From assembly GCF_010729895.1 (NCBI RefSeq), contig NZ_AP022612.1, positions 620,001 through 684,000 of the forward strand: DNA of 64,000 nucleotides. Reading direction: 5' to 3'. The DNA comes from Mycolicibacterium confluentis (GTDB lineage: Bacteria; Actinomycetota; Actinomycetes; Mycobacteriales; Mycobacteriaceae). Of this stretch, positions 21,522-29,910 are shown in pieces (within the stretch, counting starts at the first letter, position 1; every line of letters begins with the position of its first letter). Below the pieces are notes generated by a model. That model had not been told where the DNA came from and made no database searches. It saw only the letters and a list, made by a program, of their open reading frames with translations. The translations under genes and the position numbers were made by a program.

Positions 21522-22903
21522 CGACACCTGACGCAAACCTGTTGGACCTCGACCAGTTCGAGGCTCTCGCCCGCACCGGTGAGATCAACACCGTGGTGTG
21601 CGCTGCGCCCGATCCGTACGGGCGGCTGGTGGGAAAGCGCCTGAGCATCCCGGCTTTCCGTGAACTGGGTTTGAGCGGCGCCGGTGTCGCCGCCAGCGGT
21701 TTCATCTTCGCCGTCGACCTCGAGATGGCGCCGCTGGACCTGCCGGTGTCCAACGCCGCCAACGGCTGGGCCGACATCCGGCTGGTGCCCGATCTGACGA
21801 CACTGCGCCGGGTGCCCTGGGAACCCCATGTTGCGCTGGTGATCTGCGACACCTACGAGATGGGATCGGACACCCTGCTGCCGGTGGCGCCCAGGTCCAT
21901 CCTCCGCAGGCAGATCGACCGGGCAGCCCAGCAGGGCCTGGCGTTCAAGTTCGCCTCGGAGCTGGAGTTCTACCTGGCGGCGGTGCCGCCGCGACAGGCC
22001 TGGGAGCAGGGCTATCGAGAGCTGAAGATGTTGTCGGACTACCGGTCCGACTATCAGATGATCCAGGCCAGCCGCGACGACTGGTTCATCGAGCAGATCC
22101 GCAATCAGATGCCGCGGTTCGGCGTGCCCATCGAGTCCTCCAAACCCGAATGGGGACTGGGACAGCAGGAGGTCACCCTCGACTACTGCTCCACCTTGGC
22201 GATGGCCGACCGGCACGTGCTGTTCAAGTACGGCGTCAAACAACTCGCGCACCGCGCTGACCTGACCGCGACCTTCATGGCGAAACCGAAGATCGACGAC
22301 GTCGGCTCGTCGTGCCATCTGCACGTCAGCATGTGGTCGGCCGATGAGTCGACGCCGTTGTGCTGGTCGGAGTCCGAGCCAGGCCGGATGGCGGCCAAGT
22401 TCGGCTCCTTTGTCGCCGGACAGCTCGCCCATGCGGTCGACATCAGTCTGCTGTTCGCACCTACGGTCAACTCCTACAAGCGTTTCCAACCGGATCAGTT
22501 CGCCGGAACGGCGATCGCGCTCGGTTACGACAACCGGTCGTGCGCGTTCCGGCTGGTGGGCTCGGGCCCGTCGTTCCGGGTGGAGAATCGGATCCCCGGT
22601 GCCGACGTGAACCCGTACTACGCCTATGCGGCCACCATCGCCGCCGGGCTCGACGGCATCGAGCGGCAGCTTGAGGCGCCGGAGGTTCTCAACGGAAACG
22701 CTTGGACCACAGAGAACATCACCACGGTGCCCACCTCGCTGCATCGCTCGCTTGACCTGTTCGCCGAGAACAAGATGGTGCGGGCGGCCTTCGGCGACGA
22801 GGTGTATGACCATCTGCTGGTGTCGGCGCAGAGCGAACTTGTCGCTTTCGATTCCCACACGGTCACCGACTGGGAGTCGCGCCGCTACTACGAGCGCGTG
22901 TAG
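21518..22903 (+). CDS. Glutamine-synthetase-like gamma-glutamyl ligase (second copy)
   Basis: A 461-residue glutamine-synthetase family protein, divergent from the first copy but with the same core: FASELEFYL, WGLGQQEVTLDYC, SSCHLHVSMW, FAPTVNSYKRF, DNRSCAFRLVG and ENRIPGADVNPYYA. In the N-terminal domain VVCAAPDPYGRLVGKRL resembles PuuA-type enzymes. The start is the ATG at 21518 overlapping the stop of the first copy; a longer open frame lies inside that gene. Two adjacent, non-identical copies may form a mixed oligomer or act on successive amines. Together with the gamma-glutamyl hydrolase at 26.2 kb they mark a gamma-glutamylation route. Confidence 0.87.
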   Translation: MTTPDANLLDLDQFEALARTGEINTVVCAAPDPYGRLVGKRLSIPAFRELGLSGAGVAASGFIFAVDLEMAPLDLPVSNAANGWADIRLVPDLTTLRRVPWEPHVALVICDTYEMGSDTLLPVAPRSILRRQIDRAAQQGLAFKFASELEFYLAAVPPRQAWEQGYRELKMLSDYRSDYQMIQASRDDWFIEQIRNQMPRFGVPIESSKPEWGLGQQEVTLDYCSTLAMADRHVLFKYGVKQLAHRADLTATFMAKPKIDDVGSSCHLHVSMWSADESTPLCWSESEPGRMAAKFGSFVAGQLAHAVDISLLFAPTVNSYKRFQPDQFAGTAIALGYDNRSCAFRLVGSGPSFRVENRIPGADVNPYYAYAATIAAGLDGIERQLEAPEVLNGNAWTTENITTVPTSLHRSLDLFAENKMVRAAFGDEVYDHLLVSAQSELVAFDSHTVTDWESRRYYERV

Positions 22904-22939
22904 CGCTGCCTGTCAGATCACAAGAAGGAGAAGCCTCAC

Positions 22940-23872
22940 ATGCCCATCGATCCCATCGCCCAGAAGATGCTGGACGACGCGAAGGCGTCGGGCCGGCCCA
23001 ACGCGCATCTGCTGCCGGTTCCGACCGCCCGGGAGAACTTCGAGAACACCTTCGGCGCGTTGGCCAAACCCGACATCTTCCGGACCGTCGACGTCAGTAT
23101 CCCGACCCGTGACGGCGTGCAGCTTCCGGGCCGTCTCTACCTGCCGTCCGAAGGTTCGGATCTGCCGTTGACCGTCTACTACCACGGCGGGGGATGGCTG
23201 CTGGGCAGCATCGACTCCCACGACGTCGCGACGCGCCTGCTGGCCGTGGCATCTGGCAGCGCCGTGCTGTCCGTCGGTTACCGGCGCGGGCCGGAGGCCA
23301 GATTCCCGACCGCGGTCAACGACGCGATCGACGCGCTCGAATGGGCGGTCAGTCCGCAGGCGGGCCTCGGCGTCGACACCACGCGGGTCGCCGTCGCCGG
23401 CGACAGTGCTGGTGGAAACCTGGCAGCGGCGGTGGCGCTGCACGTCCGTGACGCGGGTGGTCCGGCACTGCGCCACCAGCTTCTGGTCTACCCGGTGACC
23501 ACCACGGATCTGACGCGCGGGATGGACGCCGAATACGACGGCGTGATGCTCGAACGCGACGAACTGCAGTGGCACCAGGACAACTACCTGTCCAGCCCGG
23601 AGGCCGCCTCCGATCCGCGGGTCAATGTCCTGGCCGCCGACCTGAAGGGGCTGGTCGAGGCGACGGTGATCCTGGCTGAGTGTGATCCGATCCGCCCGCA
23701 GGGTGAGCTGTACGCCAAAGCCCTTGCCGAGGCCGGTGTCTCAGTGGAAAGTCATCTCACGCCAGGCCTGGTGCACGGGTTCTTCGGTCTCGACGAGGTG
23801 TTCCCGACGGCCAACGAGGCCATGACCTTCGCCGGTAAGCGGCTCGCGCAGGCATTGGCCTCGGCGCGATGA
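22940..23872 (+). CDS. Alpha/beta hydrolase, hormone-sensitive-lipase type
   Basis: A 310-residue serine esterase. The oxyanion motif is YYHGGGWLLGS (about 75-85), the nucleophile is in GDSAGGN (about 155-161), the Asp in LAECDPIRPQGELY, and the His in LVHGFFGL. No signal peptide, so it is cytoplasmic. AAGGAG lies ahead of the ATG at 22940, 36 bases after the second ligase gene. The stop overlaps the next SDR start (ATGA). Next to a Baeyer-Villiger-type enzyme it would hydrolyse the ester or lactone made by oxygen insertion; this role is inferred from context. Confidence 0.88.
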   Translation: MPIDPIAQKMLDDAKASGRPNAHLLPVPTARENFENTFGALAKPDIFRTVDVSIPTRDGVQLPGRLYLPSEGSDLPLTVYYHGGGWLLGSIDSHDVATRLLAVASGSAVLSVGYRRGPEARFPTAVNDAIDALEWAVSPQAGLGVDTTRVAVAGDSAGGNLAAAVALHVRDAGGPALRHQLLVYPVTTTDLTRGMDAEYDGVMLERDELQWHQDNYLSSPEAASDPRVNVLAADLKGLVEATVILAECDPIRPQGELYAKALAEAGVSVESHLTPGLVHGFFGLDEVFPTANEAMTFAGKRLAQALASAR

Positions 23873-24597
23873 CGCGCACCGCGCTGGTCACCGGGGCAGG
23901 CGGGGGCATCGGTTCGGCGACGGTGCACCGCCTGGCTCGAGACGGTGTCCACGTCATCGCGACCGATCTCAATGAAGCGGCGCAGGAGTTTCCGTCCGGC
24001 GTCGAGTACATCGCATTCGACCTGCGCAATGGTGATCCTGCCCAGCTGCTCGAGCCGCTGGCCGGCGGCGGGTTGGACTACCTGGTGAACGCGGCGGGTG
24101 TGGCACTGTTCGACCGCGACGGGTCGACGTTGGACATCGATGAGGCCATCTGGGACATCACGCTCGGGGTCAACCTGCATGGGCTGCGGCGGGTCACCAC
24201 GGCCGCGGTGCCGCACCTGCGCAAGGGCGCGGGCAAGAGCATCGTCAACGTGGCCAGCACGGCGGGTCTGCGCGGGATGGATTCGCCGTTGGACGCCTAC
24301 CAGGTGAGCAAGGCGGCGGTCGTGTCGCTGACCCAGGCGTTGGCGCTGCAGCTGGGGCCCGAGGGCATCCGCTGCAACACCGTGTGTCCGGGTGCCATCC
24401 TGACCCCGATGATCGACTATCTCTACGTCGAGAAGCCGGAACGCCGGACCAACATGGAGCAGCGAACGCCGTTGCGCCGTCTTGGTTTACCGGAGGACAT
24501 CGCCAGTGCGATTGCGTTCCTGCTCTCGCCGGAGGCGTCGTTCATCACCGCGACCGATCTCGTGGTCGACGGCGGCTGGAGCAATCAGATCAAGTAG
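23869..24597 (+). CDS. Short-chain dehydrogenase/reductase (fourth in the cluster)
   Basis: A 242-residue classical SDR with VTGAGGGIGSATVHR, ATDLNEAA (Asp, NAD preference), NAAGVALFDRDG, active-site Ser in NVASTAGLRG and YQVSKAAV. The C-terminus has EASFITATDLVVDGGWSNQ. It is translationally coupled to the esterase gene by an ATGA overlap and ends the first long co-directional run; the next gene starts behind its own promoter. Confidence 0.88.
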   Translation: MTRTALVTGAGGGIGSATVHRLARDGVHVIATDLNEAAQEFPSGVEYIAFDLRNGDPAQLLEPLAGGGLDYLVNAAGVALFDRDGSTLDIDEAIWDITLGVNLHGLRRVTTAAVPHLRKGAGKSIVNVASTAGLRGMDSPLDAYQVSKAAVVSLTQALALQLGPEGIRCNTVCPGAILTPMIDYLYVEKPERRTNMEQRTPLRRLGLPEDIASAIAFLLSPEASFITATDLVVDGGWSNQIK

Positions 24598-24631
24598 GCA
24601 CCGAAGTGTCCTGAGCGCGGCGCTTGGGCGG

Positions 24632-24660
24632 TTGACAACTCCACAATTGGTCTAAATAAT
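24632..24660 (+). promoter_or_regulatory. Candidate promoter of the monooxygenase gene
   Basis: A consensus TTGACA (24632-24637) is followed after 17 bases by AATAAT (24655-24660). This AT-rich stretch contrasts with the surrounding sequence. The downstream leader is about 75 bases and ends in an AGGAGAC ribosome site. Confidence 0.5.
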
Positions 24661-24675
24661 GAGCCTATAGTGCTT
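24648..24675 (+). promoter_or_regulatory. Candidate GntR operator, monooxygenase promoter
   Basis: TTGGTCTA (24648-24655) and CTATAGTGCTTT (24665-24676) resemble the halves of the TGGTCTATAGGTCTT motif at the permease gene, with two mismatches in the second part. The elements overlap the -10 region and the likely transcription start, as expected for a repressor site. Weaker than the other copies. Confidence 0.35.
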
Positions 24676-24742
24676 TAAGCGCATTCACGTTCGGGCGACG
24701 GCATCGCGGACCGCCCATTCCCCTCACGAACAGGAGACAAGG

Positions 24743-26215
24743 ATGAACGCACCTGCAGGTGCTGCCACACCCCGAGTTGCGATCATCGGGTCTGGGTTCA
24801 GCGGCATTGCCGCCGCGATCGCGCTTCGAAAGAAGGGCATCGAGGACTTCACGATCTTCGAACAGGCCCCGGAACTGGGTGGCACGTGGTTCTACAACCG
24901 CTACCCCGGCGCGGAGGTCGACCTGGAGTCGCACATCTACTCGTTCTCCTTCGAACGCTACGACTGGACCCGCACCCACGCCGGATGGCAGGAACTGCTC
25001 GGCTATCTCAACCACGTGGCGCGTAAATGGGATCTGCCGCGGCGCATTCTGTTCAACGAGAAGGTCGAGGACGTCACGTGGTCGGACTCCGATCACACCT
25101 ACACCCTGACCACCTCGACGGGGGCCGACCACGGCAGGTTCACCGCGGTGATCAGCGCCGTCGGCTTCCTCAACACCCCGCTGCTGCCGCCTTTCGCGCG
25201 CGAGGAGCACGACTTCGAGGGCGTCGTCTGCCACACCTCACGCTGGCCCGAGGGCGCCGATATGACCGGCAAGTCGGTCGGCGTGGTGGGCACCGGATCG
25301 TCGGCGGTGCAGATCGTCACTGAGGCCGAGCGGGTCGGCAAGGACGTGAAGATCTTCCAGATCGAGCCGAACTGGTTGCTGCCCAAAGAGAGTCGGGACT
25401 TCACGCCAGCCGAACGTCGCCTCAACCAGTTCTCGCCGGTGTACGCATACCGGCGCCTGCGGCTGTACCTGAACTACGACGTGCGTCAGTACCGCTCCAG
25501 TCATGCACGGTCCACCGGTATGACCAACAAGCGGAAGCGAAGGGCATCGGAGGCCTTCCTGCAGCAGGAATTGGGATCACGGCCCGATCTGCTCAAACTG
25601 GCCACCCCGTCGTTCCCGTACGAAGGCCGGCGCACGGTGGTCAGCGACACCTACTACCGGTCGCTGCTGAGCCCCAAGGTGACTCTTGTGCCGCAGGCGG
25701 TCAAGGGGCTGACCCGCACCGGAGCCATCGACGCCAATGGTGACGAGCACGACCTCGACATGATCGTGCTCGCCACCGGCTTCGACGCGGCCAACTACCT
25801 GGGCAACTATCGGGTCCATGGCCGCGGCGGAGTGGACCTGCACTCCGAATGGAAAGGCGAGCCCGAGGCCTTCCTCGGAATGATGGTGCCGGGGTTCCCG
25901 AACTTCTTCATCATGTACGGCCCCAACACGAACGCGATTCCGCTGGTGTCCTTCTACGAGGCGCAGGCCGGGTTCGTCGCGAGTCTGATTGGGCGGGCGG
26001 CCAAGCAGCGCCGCAGCACCATCGAGGTGCGACGGTCGGCGTTCGTGATCTACAACGACTGGATCCAGGCGCGGTTGGCCAAGACGGTGTGGTCGCGAAC
26101 CCGCAACTACTTCCAGGCCGGCACCGGCCGCGTGGTTTCACAGTGGCCGTTCGGTGCCACGTCCTACATCCTGGCCACCAAAGTTCTGCGCCGGATTGCC
26201 GTGCGCCTGTCTTGA
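24743..26215 (+). CDS. FAD-dependent Baeyer-Villiger-type monooxygenase
   Basis: A 490-residue class B flavin monooxygenase. The FAD fold is IIGSGFSGIAAAIALRK (about 12-28), GGTWFYNRYPGAEVDLES is the conserved block after it, and the NADP fold is VGTGSSAVQIV. The fingerprint FxGxxxHxxxWP is present exactly as FEGVVCHTSRWP (about 161-172). The C-terminal ATGFDAANY block is also typical. It would convert a ketone to an ester or lactone with NADPH and oxygen. The ATG at 24743 follows AGGAGAC. The length is slightly short of many Baeyer-Villiger enzymes (about 500-540), and some relatives hydroxylate amines, so N-oxidation is an alternative. Confidence 0.88.
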   Translation: MNAPAGAATPRVAIIGSGFSGIAAAIALRKKGIEDFTIFEQAPELGGTWFYNRYPGAEVDLESHIYSFSFERYDWTRTHAGWQELLGYLNHVARKWDLPRRILFNEKVEDVTWSDSDHTYTLTTSTGADHGRFTAVISAVGFLNTPLLPPFAREEHDFEGVVCHTSRWPEGADMTGKSVGVVGTGSSAVQIVTEAERVGKDVKIFQIEPNWLLPKESRDFTPAERRLNQFSPVYAYRRLRLYLNYDVRQYRSSHARSTGMTNKRKRRASEAFLQQELGSRPDLLKLATPSFPYEGRRTVVSDTYYRSLLSPKVTLVPQAVKGLTRTGAIDANGDEHDLDMIVLATGFDAANYLGNYRVHGRGGVDLHSEWKGEPEAFLGMMVPGFPNFFIMYGPNTNAIPLVSFYEAQAGFVASLIGRAAKQRRSTIEVRRSAFVIYNDWIQARLAKTVWSRTRNYFQAGTGRVVSQWPFGATSYILATKVLRRIAVRLS

Positions 26216-26227
26216 GATAGGAAGACA

Positions 26228-26965
26228 TTGTCTGCGAAGCCGATTATCGCCGTCACGGTCAACACCTCGGAGTTCTCCTGGATGTTGCACTGGCGGCGGA
26301 TGTTCGACGGCCTTCAGGAGTGCGGTGCCGTCGCGATGGCCGTGGAGTGTGCCACGGCCACAGTCGATCTGGATGTGTTGATGAATCAGGTCGACGGGCT
26401 GATCATCAGCGGGGGTGGCGATGTCGATCCGGCACGATACGGCGGCGACCCCCAGGACCCGACGGTAGGCGGGGTGAATCCGACCCGCGACGCCAACGAG
26501 GTCGCGGCGTTCGAGGCCGCGTGGCGGCGCGGTCTCCCCACCTTGGCGATCTGCCGTGGTGCACAACTGGTGAACGCACAGCGGGGCGGCACGCTCTACG
26601 CCGATCTGGTCCGCGATCAGGGCTCGGCCATCGTGCATCGGCCGGGCGAGGACCATCTCATGGAGATGGCCCACGACGTCGAGGTGACCGCGGGCTCCCG
26701 GCTGGCCGAGTGGATGGCCACGGAGGGCGTGGTGGCGGTCAACAGCCAGCACCACCAGGGCATCCGCGATCTCGCTGACGGATTCGTCGTGGCCGCGCGT
26801 GCCACCGACGGGCTGATCGAGGCCTACGAGTCCACCGAGCGACCGTTCCTCGCGGTGCAGTGGCACCCCGAGGTGAACTGGAGCGTGGAGAACTCGTCGC
26901 GTCGACTGCTTGAGGCATTCGTCGCGTGCTGCTCGGCGGCCGACCTCGCGGGCGTGGGCGGTTGA
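26228..26965 (+). CDS. Gamma-glutamyl-gamma-aminobutyrate hydrolase-like (PuuD family)
   Basis: A 245-residue class I glutamine amidotransferase-type hydrolase. The nucleophile Cys is in AICRGAQLVNAQRGG (about 115-129), the oxyanion and binding block ISGGGDVDPARYGG is at about 59-72, and the His-Glu pair is in AVQWHPEVNW near residue 220. PuuD-type enzymes release glutamate from gamma-glutamyl amines or amino acids. The start is TTG at 26228, 12 bases after the monooxygenase stop with AGGAAG before it, so the two genes form a short operon. It completes the gamma-glutamyl pathway begun by the two ligases. Confidence 0.88.
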   Translation: MSAKPIIAVTVNTSEFSWMLHWRRMFDGLQECGAVAMAVECATATVDLDVLMNQVDGLIISGGGDVDPARYGGDPQDPTVGGVNPTRDANEVAAFEAAWRRGLPTLAICRGAQLVNAQRGGTLYADLVRDQGSAIVHRPGEDHLMEMAHDVEVTAGSRLAEWMATEGVVAVNSQHHQGIRDLADGFVVAARATDGLIEAYESTERPFLAVQWHPEVNWSVENSSRRLLEAFVACCSAADLAGVGG

Positions 26966-27109
26966 CCAAACCCGTGTGAAGATCAGAGTGGGGCCACGCC
27001 ATGTACTCGACCTCCTGATACTGTCGCCACAACCCTGTGCCGACAACATCCCCCGCCGCGGGTGGTGTGGGTCTATCCTTCCGCTAATCGGCACCACGTG
27101 AGGAGCGGG

Positions 27110-27544
27110 ATGGCACGCATTCGGACATTTTCGGCGGTGCTCGCCGCGGGCGTGCTCGCCTCGGTGGTGTGGGCAGCCTCGGCCTGGGCTGGTGGACCCA
27201 GTGGTGTGATCGAGGGGGACGAGAACATCTCTCAGGCGGTCGGTTCGGGACTGCTCGACGGAACCCTGGTCGGGTACACCGCAACCGGCGTCGACAACGC
27301 GGCCGCCTCGGCGGCCGTCATCGCGGCGTGCGAGCGGGCGGGGGCCGTGGAATGCAGCCGCGACGAGGTGACCAACGACAATCTCTGCGTGGTTTCCGTC
27401 GGCGCCGATGACGGCTCCGGCATTGTGGCCGGCGGGGCTGGGCCCACCGTCGAAGCCGCCCGCGATGACGCCTTCCGGCATGCCGAGATGGCCGGCGTGC
27501 CGCTTGACCCGGCAGCCCGGATCCTGGCATCGGCCTGCCCGTGA
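27110..27544 (+). CDS. Secreted DUF4189-type protein
   Basis: A 144-residue exported protein. The signal peptide spans about residues 1-28 (FSAVLAAGVLASVVWAASAWA, cleavage near AWA). The mature part has paired Cys in AACERAGAVECSRDEVTNDNLCVVSV and repeated Ala-rich helices, which fits DUF4189. This small domain is common in mycobacterial secreted proteins of unknown function. The ATG at 27110 has AGGAG nine bases upstream, and TATCCT (27074-27079) could be the -10 element. It lies beyond the catabolic cluster and is probably independent of it. Confidence 0.75.
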   Translation: MARIRTFSAVLAAGVLASVVWAASAWAGGPSGVIEGDENISQAVGSGLLDGTLVGYTATGVDNAAASAAVIAACERAGAVECSRDEVTNDNLCVVSVGADDGSGIVAGGAGPTVEAARDDAFRHAEMAGVPLDPAARILASACP

Positions 27545-27590
27545 GCAGACCGGCCCACATGACACAAACGCGAGGCGAGGGCAGAGCCGA

Positions 27591-27821
27591 ATGACATTTC
27601 AGCGAACTGGTGCACTGGTGTTCGTCGGTGTGGCCGTGGCGGCGGTGATCTCGGCTCCGGTGGCCGGTGCTCGGCCGACCTGTCAGGACGCAGGCAGTCA
27701 CGTCCGGTGCGAGACCAACGGCAGCGTGTCGATCAAGGCGGTGCCACAGACCCGGGCCCCCCACGTGGGTCAGGTGATGCCGCAGAACCAGAATCGGCGA
27801 GGAGTCGTCTTCAGCTGGTAG
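27591..27821 (+). CDS. Small secreted protein of unknown function
   Basis: A 76-residue protein with an N-terminal signal peptide (VFVGVAVAAVISAPVAGA, cleavage near residue 27) and a short mature part with two Cys (TCQDAGSHVRCET) that probably form one disulphide. Similar small secreted proteins are common in mycobacteria, often next to DUF4189 genes, as here (46 bases downstream). Start at ATG 27591. No known function. Confidence 0.65.
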   Translation: MTFQRTGALVFVGVAVAAVISAPVAGARPTCQDAGSHVRCETNGSVSIKAVPQTRAPHVGQVMPQNQNRRGVVFSW

Positions 27822-27993
27822 CGGTGGCGCCGGCGGCGGCCGGTACCACGCCGGCGCTGTCACGGACCTTCGTAATACTGCGCTGCGGTGCCACGCTTCT
27901 CGCGCCACGGGCGAGTGCGCCGGAGGCGGCGCGCCCTGCGTGGTAGAACACGGGGCTGAAGACCAGCAGAACCCAGATGAGTCCGGCGGTCAT
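27811..27993 (-). CDS. Small single-pass membrane protein
   Basis: A 60-residue frame with one hydrophobic N-terminal segment (LIWVLLVFSPVFYHAG) and a basic, Ala-rich tail. Its ATG overlaps the stop of the upstream fadD gene (ATGA), and its end overlaps the convergent secreted-protein gene by 11 bases. Tight coupling and a plausible membrane segment support a real gene, but the short length leaves doubt. Confidence 0.5.
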   Translation of the reverse strand: MTAGLIWVLLVFSPVFYHAGRAASGALARGARSVAPQRSITKVRDSAGVVPAAAGATATS

Positions 27994-29588
27994 GACGTCA
28001 TCACGTCTCTGTGAGCGTCCGCATCGGTACGCGACACGCCGGGATTTTCTGTACCAACACGGGCGCTCGGCGAAGAAAGGTAGCGCTCGCGGAGCTTGCC
28101 CTTGACCAGCTTACCGGTCGGTGTGCGCGGTAGGTCATCGACGAAATCGACTGTGCGCGGGGCCTTGTAGTGTGCGATGCGGTCGCGGGTGTACTCGATG
28201 AGATCGCGGGCCAGTTCATCGGAGCCGGGCAGACCCGGCATCAACTGCACGACGGCCTTGACCTGCTCACCCATCTCGGGATCGGGTACGCCGATCACCG
28301 CGACGTCGAACACCGCGGGGTGCAGCGTCAGGGTGTTCTCGATCTCCTGCGGGTAGATGTTCACCCCGCCGGAGATGATCATGAACGACTTGCGGTCCGC
28401 CAGGTACAGGTAACCGGAGTCGTCGACGTAGCCCAGGTCTCCAACCGTGGTCCACGTCGGATGTTCGGGATGCTGTGCGGCAGCGGTCGTCTCGGCGTCG
28501 TTGTGGTACCGGAACGGCAGGGCGTCGCGCTCGAAGTACACCGTGCCGACGGTGCCCGCGGGGAGTTCGGCACCGTCGTCGTCACAGATGTGCAGCACTC
28601 CAAGAGCGCTGCGCCCCACCGAACCGGGATGTGCGAGCCACTCGGCGGTGTCGATGAACGTCATGCCGTGTGCCTCGGTGGAGGAGTAGTACTCGTAGAC
28701 GATGGGGCCCAGCCAGTCGATCATCGCCTGCTTGACGTCCACGGGGCACGGGGCGGCCGCATGGATGACCGTGCGCAGGCTGGAAAGATCGTGCGCGGTG
28801 CGGACTTCCGGATCGAGTTTGAGCATCCGCACGAACATCGTCGGGACCATCTGTGTGACCGTCACGCGGTAACGCTCGATGTGCCGCAGGGTCGCCTCGG
28901 CGTCGAATCGCTCCGCCAACACCACGGTTCCGCCCAGAGCCTGGACCATCGCACACCAGCGCAGTGGCGCGGCGTGATAGATCGGGGCCGACGACAGGTA
29001 CATGTCGTCTGAGCTGATTCCGTACCGCGCGCTGGCGATCGCGACGATCGGATCGCCCGGTTCCTCGACGCTGCGATCGGGCAGTTCGGGTCGAATACCT
29101 TTGGGGAAACCCGTCGTTCCCGACGAGTACAGCATGACCGCCCCGCTCGGTTCTGCGGTGAGTCGCGGCCCCGCTCCGGCCAACGCCTCTTCAAAGGACG
29201 CGTACCCGTCGACCGCACCGCCGAACGCCAACCGCAGCGAAGGCCCGAGGACAGAGGGGGCCAGGTCGCGCAGGGACGCTGAGGCGACCAACGCCTTCGC
29301 GCCGGAGTCCCGCGCGATGTAGCCCGCCTCATCCGCGGTCAGGTGATGGTTGATCGCGGTGATGTACAACCCCGAGCGCAGCGCGGCCCACAGCGTCACG
29401 AGCGCTTCCGGCCGATTGTCGGACAACAGCGCGACGACGTCACCACGACGCAGTCCGGCGTCGTGCAGCACGCGCGCCAAGGCGGCCGAATCCTCGTCGA
29501 GTCGAAGGTAATTCATCACCTCGCCCGTCTCGGCGACGATCACTGCGGGGCGGTCGGGGGCCTGTTCGGCGTGAGTGCCCGGATACAT
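27990..29588 (-). CDS. Acyl-CoA synthetase (FadD-like)
   Basis: A 532-residue adenylate-forming enzyme. The P-loop is LYSSGTTGFPKGI (about 153-165), then APIYHAAPLRW, YYSSTEAHGM, VGDLGYVD, DRKSFMIISGGVNIYPQEIE and the C-terminal PRTPTGKLVKGKLRE with the adenylation Lys. It should activate a carboxylic acid to the CoA ester. The gene follows the DUF5703, alcohol dehydrogenase and P450 genes on the minus strand. The set resembles a hydroxylation-oxidation-activation route for a lipid or hydrocarbon, a parallel to the mymA-region logic (Rv3083-Rv3089) but not the same gene order. Confidence 0.9.
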   Translation of the reverse strand: MYPGTHAEQAPDRPAVIVAETGEVMNYLRLDEDSAALARVLHDAGLRRGDVVALLSDNRPEALVTLWAALRSGLYITAINHHLTADEAGYIARDSGAKALVASASLRDLAPSVLGPSLRLAFGGAVDGYASFEEALAGAGPRLTAEPSGAVMLYSSGTTGFPKGIRPELPDRSVEEPGDPIVAIASARYGISSDDMYLSSAPIYHAAPLRWCAMVQALGGTVVLAERFDAEATLRHIERYRVTVTQMVPTMFVRMLKLDPEVRTAHDLSSLRTVIHAAAPCPVDVKQAMIDWLGPIVYEYYSSTEAHGMTFIDTAEWLAHPGSVGRSALGVLHICDDDGAELPAGTVGTVYFERDALPFRYHNDAETTAAAQHPEHPTWTTVGDLGYVDDSGYLYLADRKSFMIISGGVNIYPQEIENTLTLHPAVFDVAVIGVPDPEMGEQVKAVVQLMPGLPGSDELARDLIEYTRDRIAHYKAPRTVDFVDDLPRTPTGKLVKGKLRERYLSSPSARVGTENPGVSRTDADAHRDVMTS

Positions 29589-29671
29589 GACGTCCTTCTG
29601 GTCGGGGAGACGGTCGGGGAGAGGGTGGGGCCGAGATGACGGGGTGGATGGGGGGCACCCACCCCGTCAAG

Positions 29672-29908
29672 TCATGCCTCGGCGGTGGCGCGCTGGAAGC
29701 GGCCGATCCGTGGCGGACCCGGCAGATAGCCTGCGGTCCAGCGAATCCACCCCTTGGCGTGCCTCTCGCGGTCTGCGATTCGGAACTGCCGGACGAACTC
29801 GCCACCGTCGGCGGCGGCGATCAGCACCCGGCGGCGAAGCTCACTCGTCGCTTCTGTCGGTGACAGGGTGCTCGGCAGGTAGAACTCGAAGGTCCGCCAG
29901 TCGTCCAT
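29672..29908 (-). CDS. Small conserved protein, DUF5703-like
   Basis: A 78-residue protein beginning MDDWRTFEFYLP, rich in Arg and aromatic residues, with no membrane segment. I place it with DUF5703, a small actinobacterial family found beside alcohol dehydrogenases, mainly from its start and context. The ATG lies two bases after the dehydrogenase stop, so the two are co-translated. Function unknown. Confidence 0.65.
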   Translation of the reverse strand: MDDWRTFEFYLPSTLSPTEATSELRRRVLIAAADGGEFVRQFRIADRERHAKGWIRWTAGYLPGPPRIGRFQRATAEA

Positions 29909-29910
29909 GG

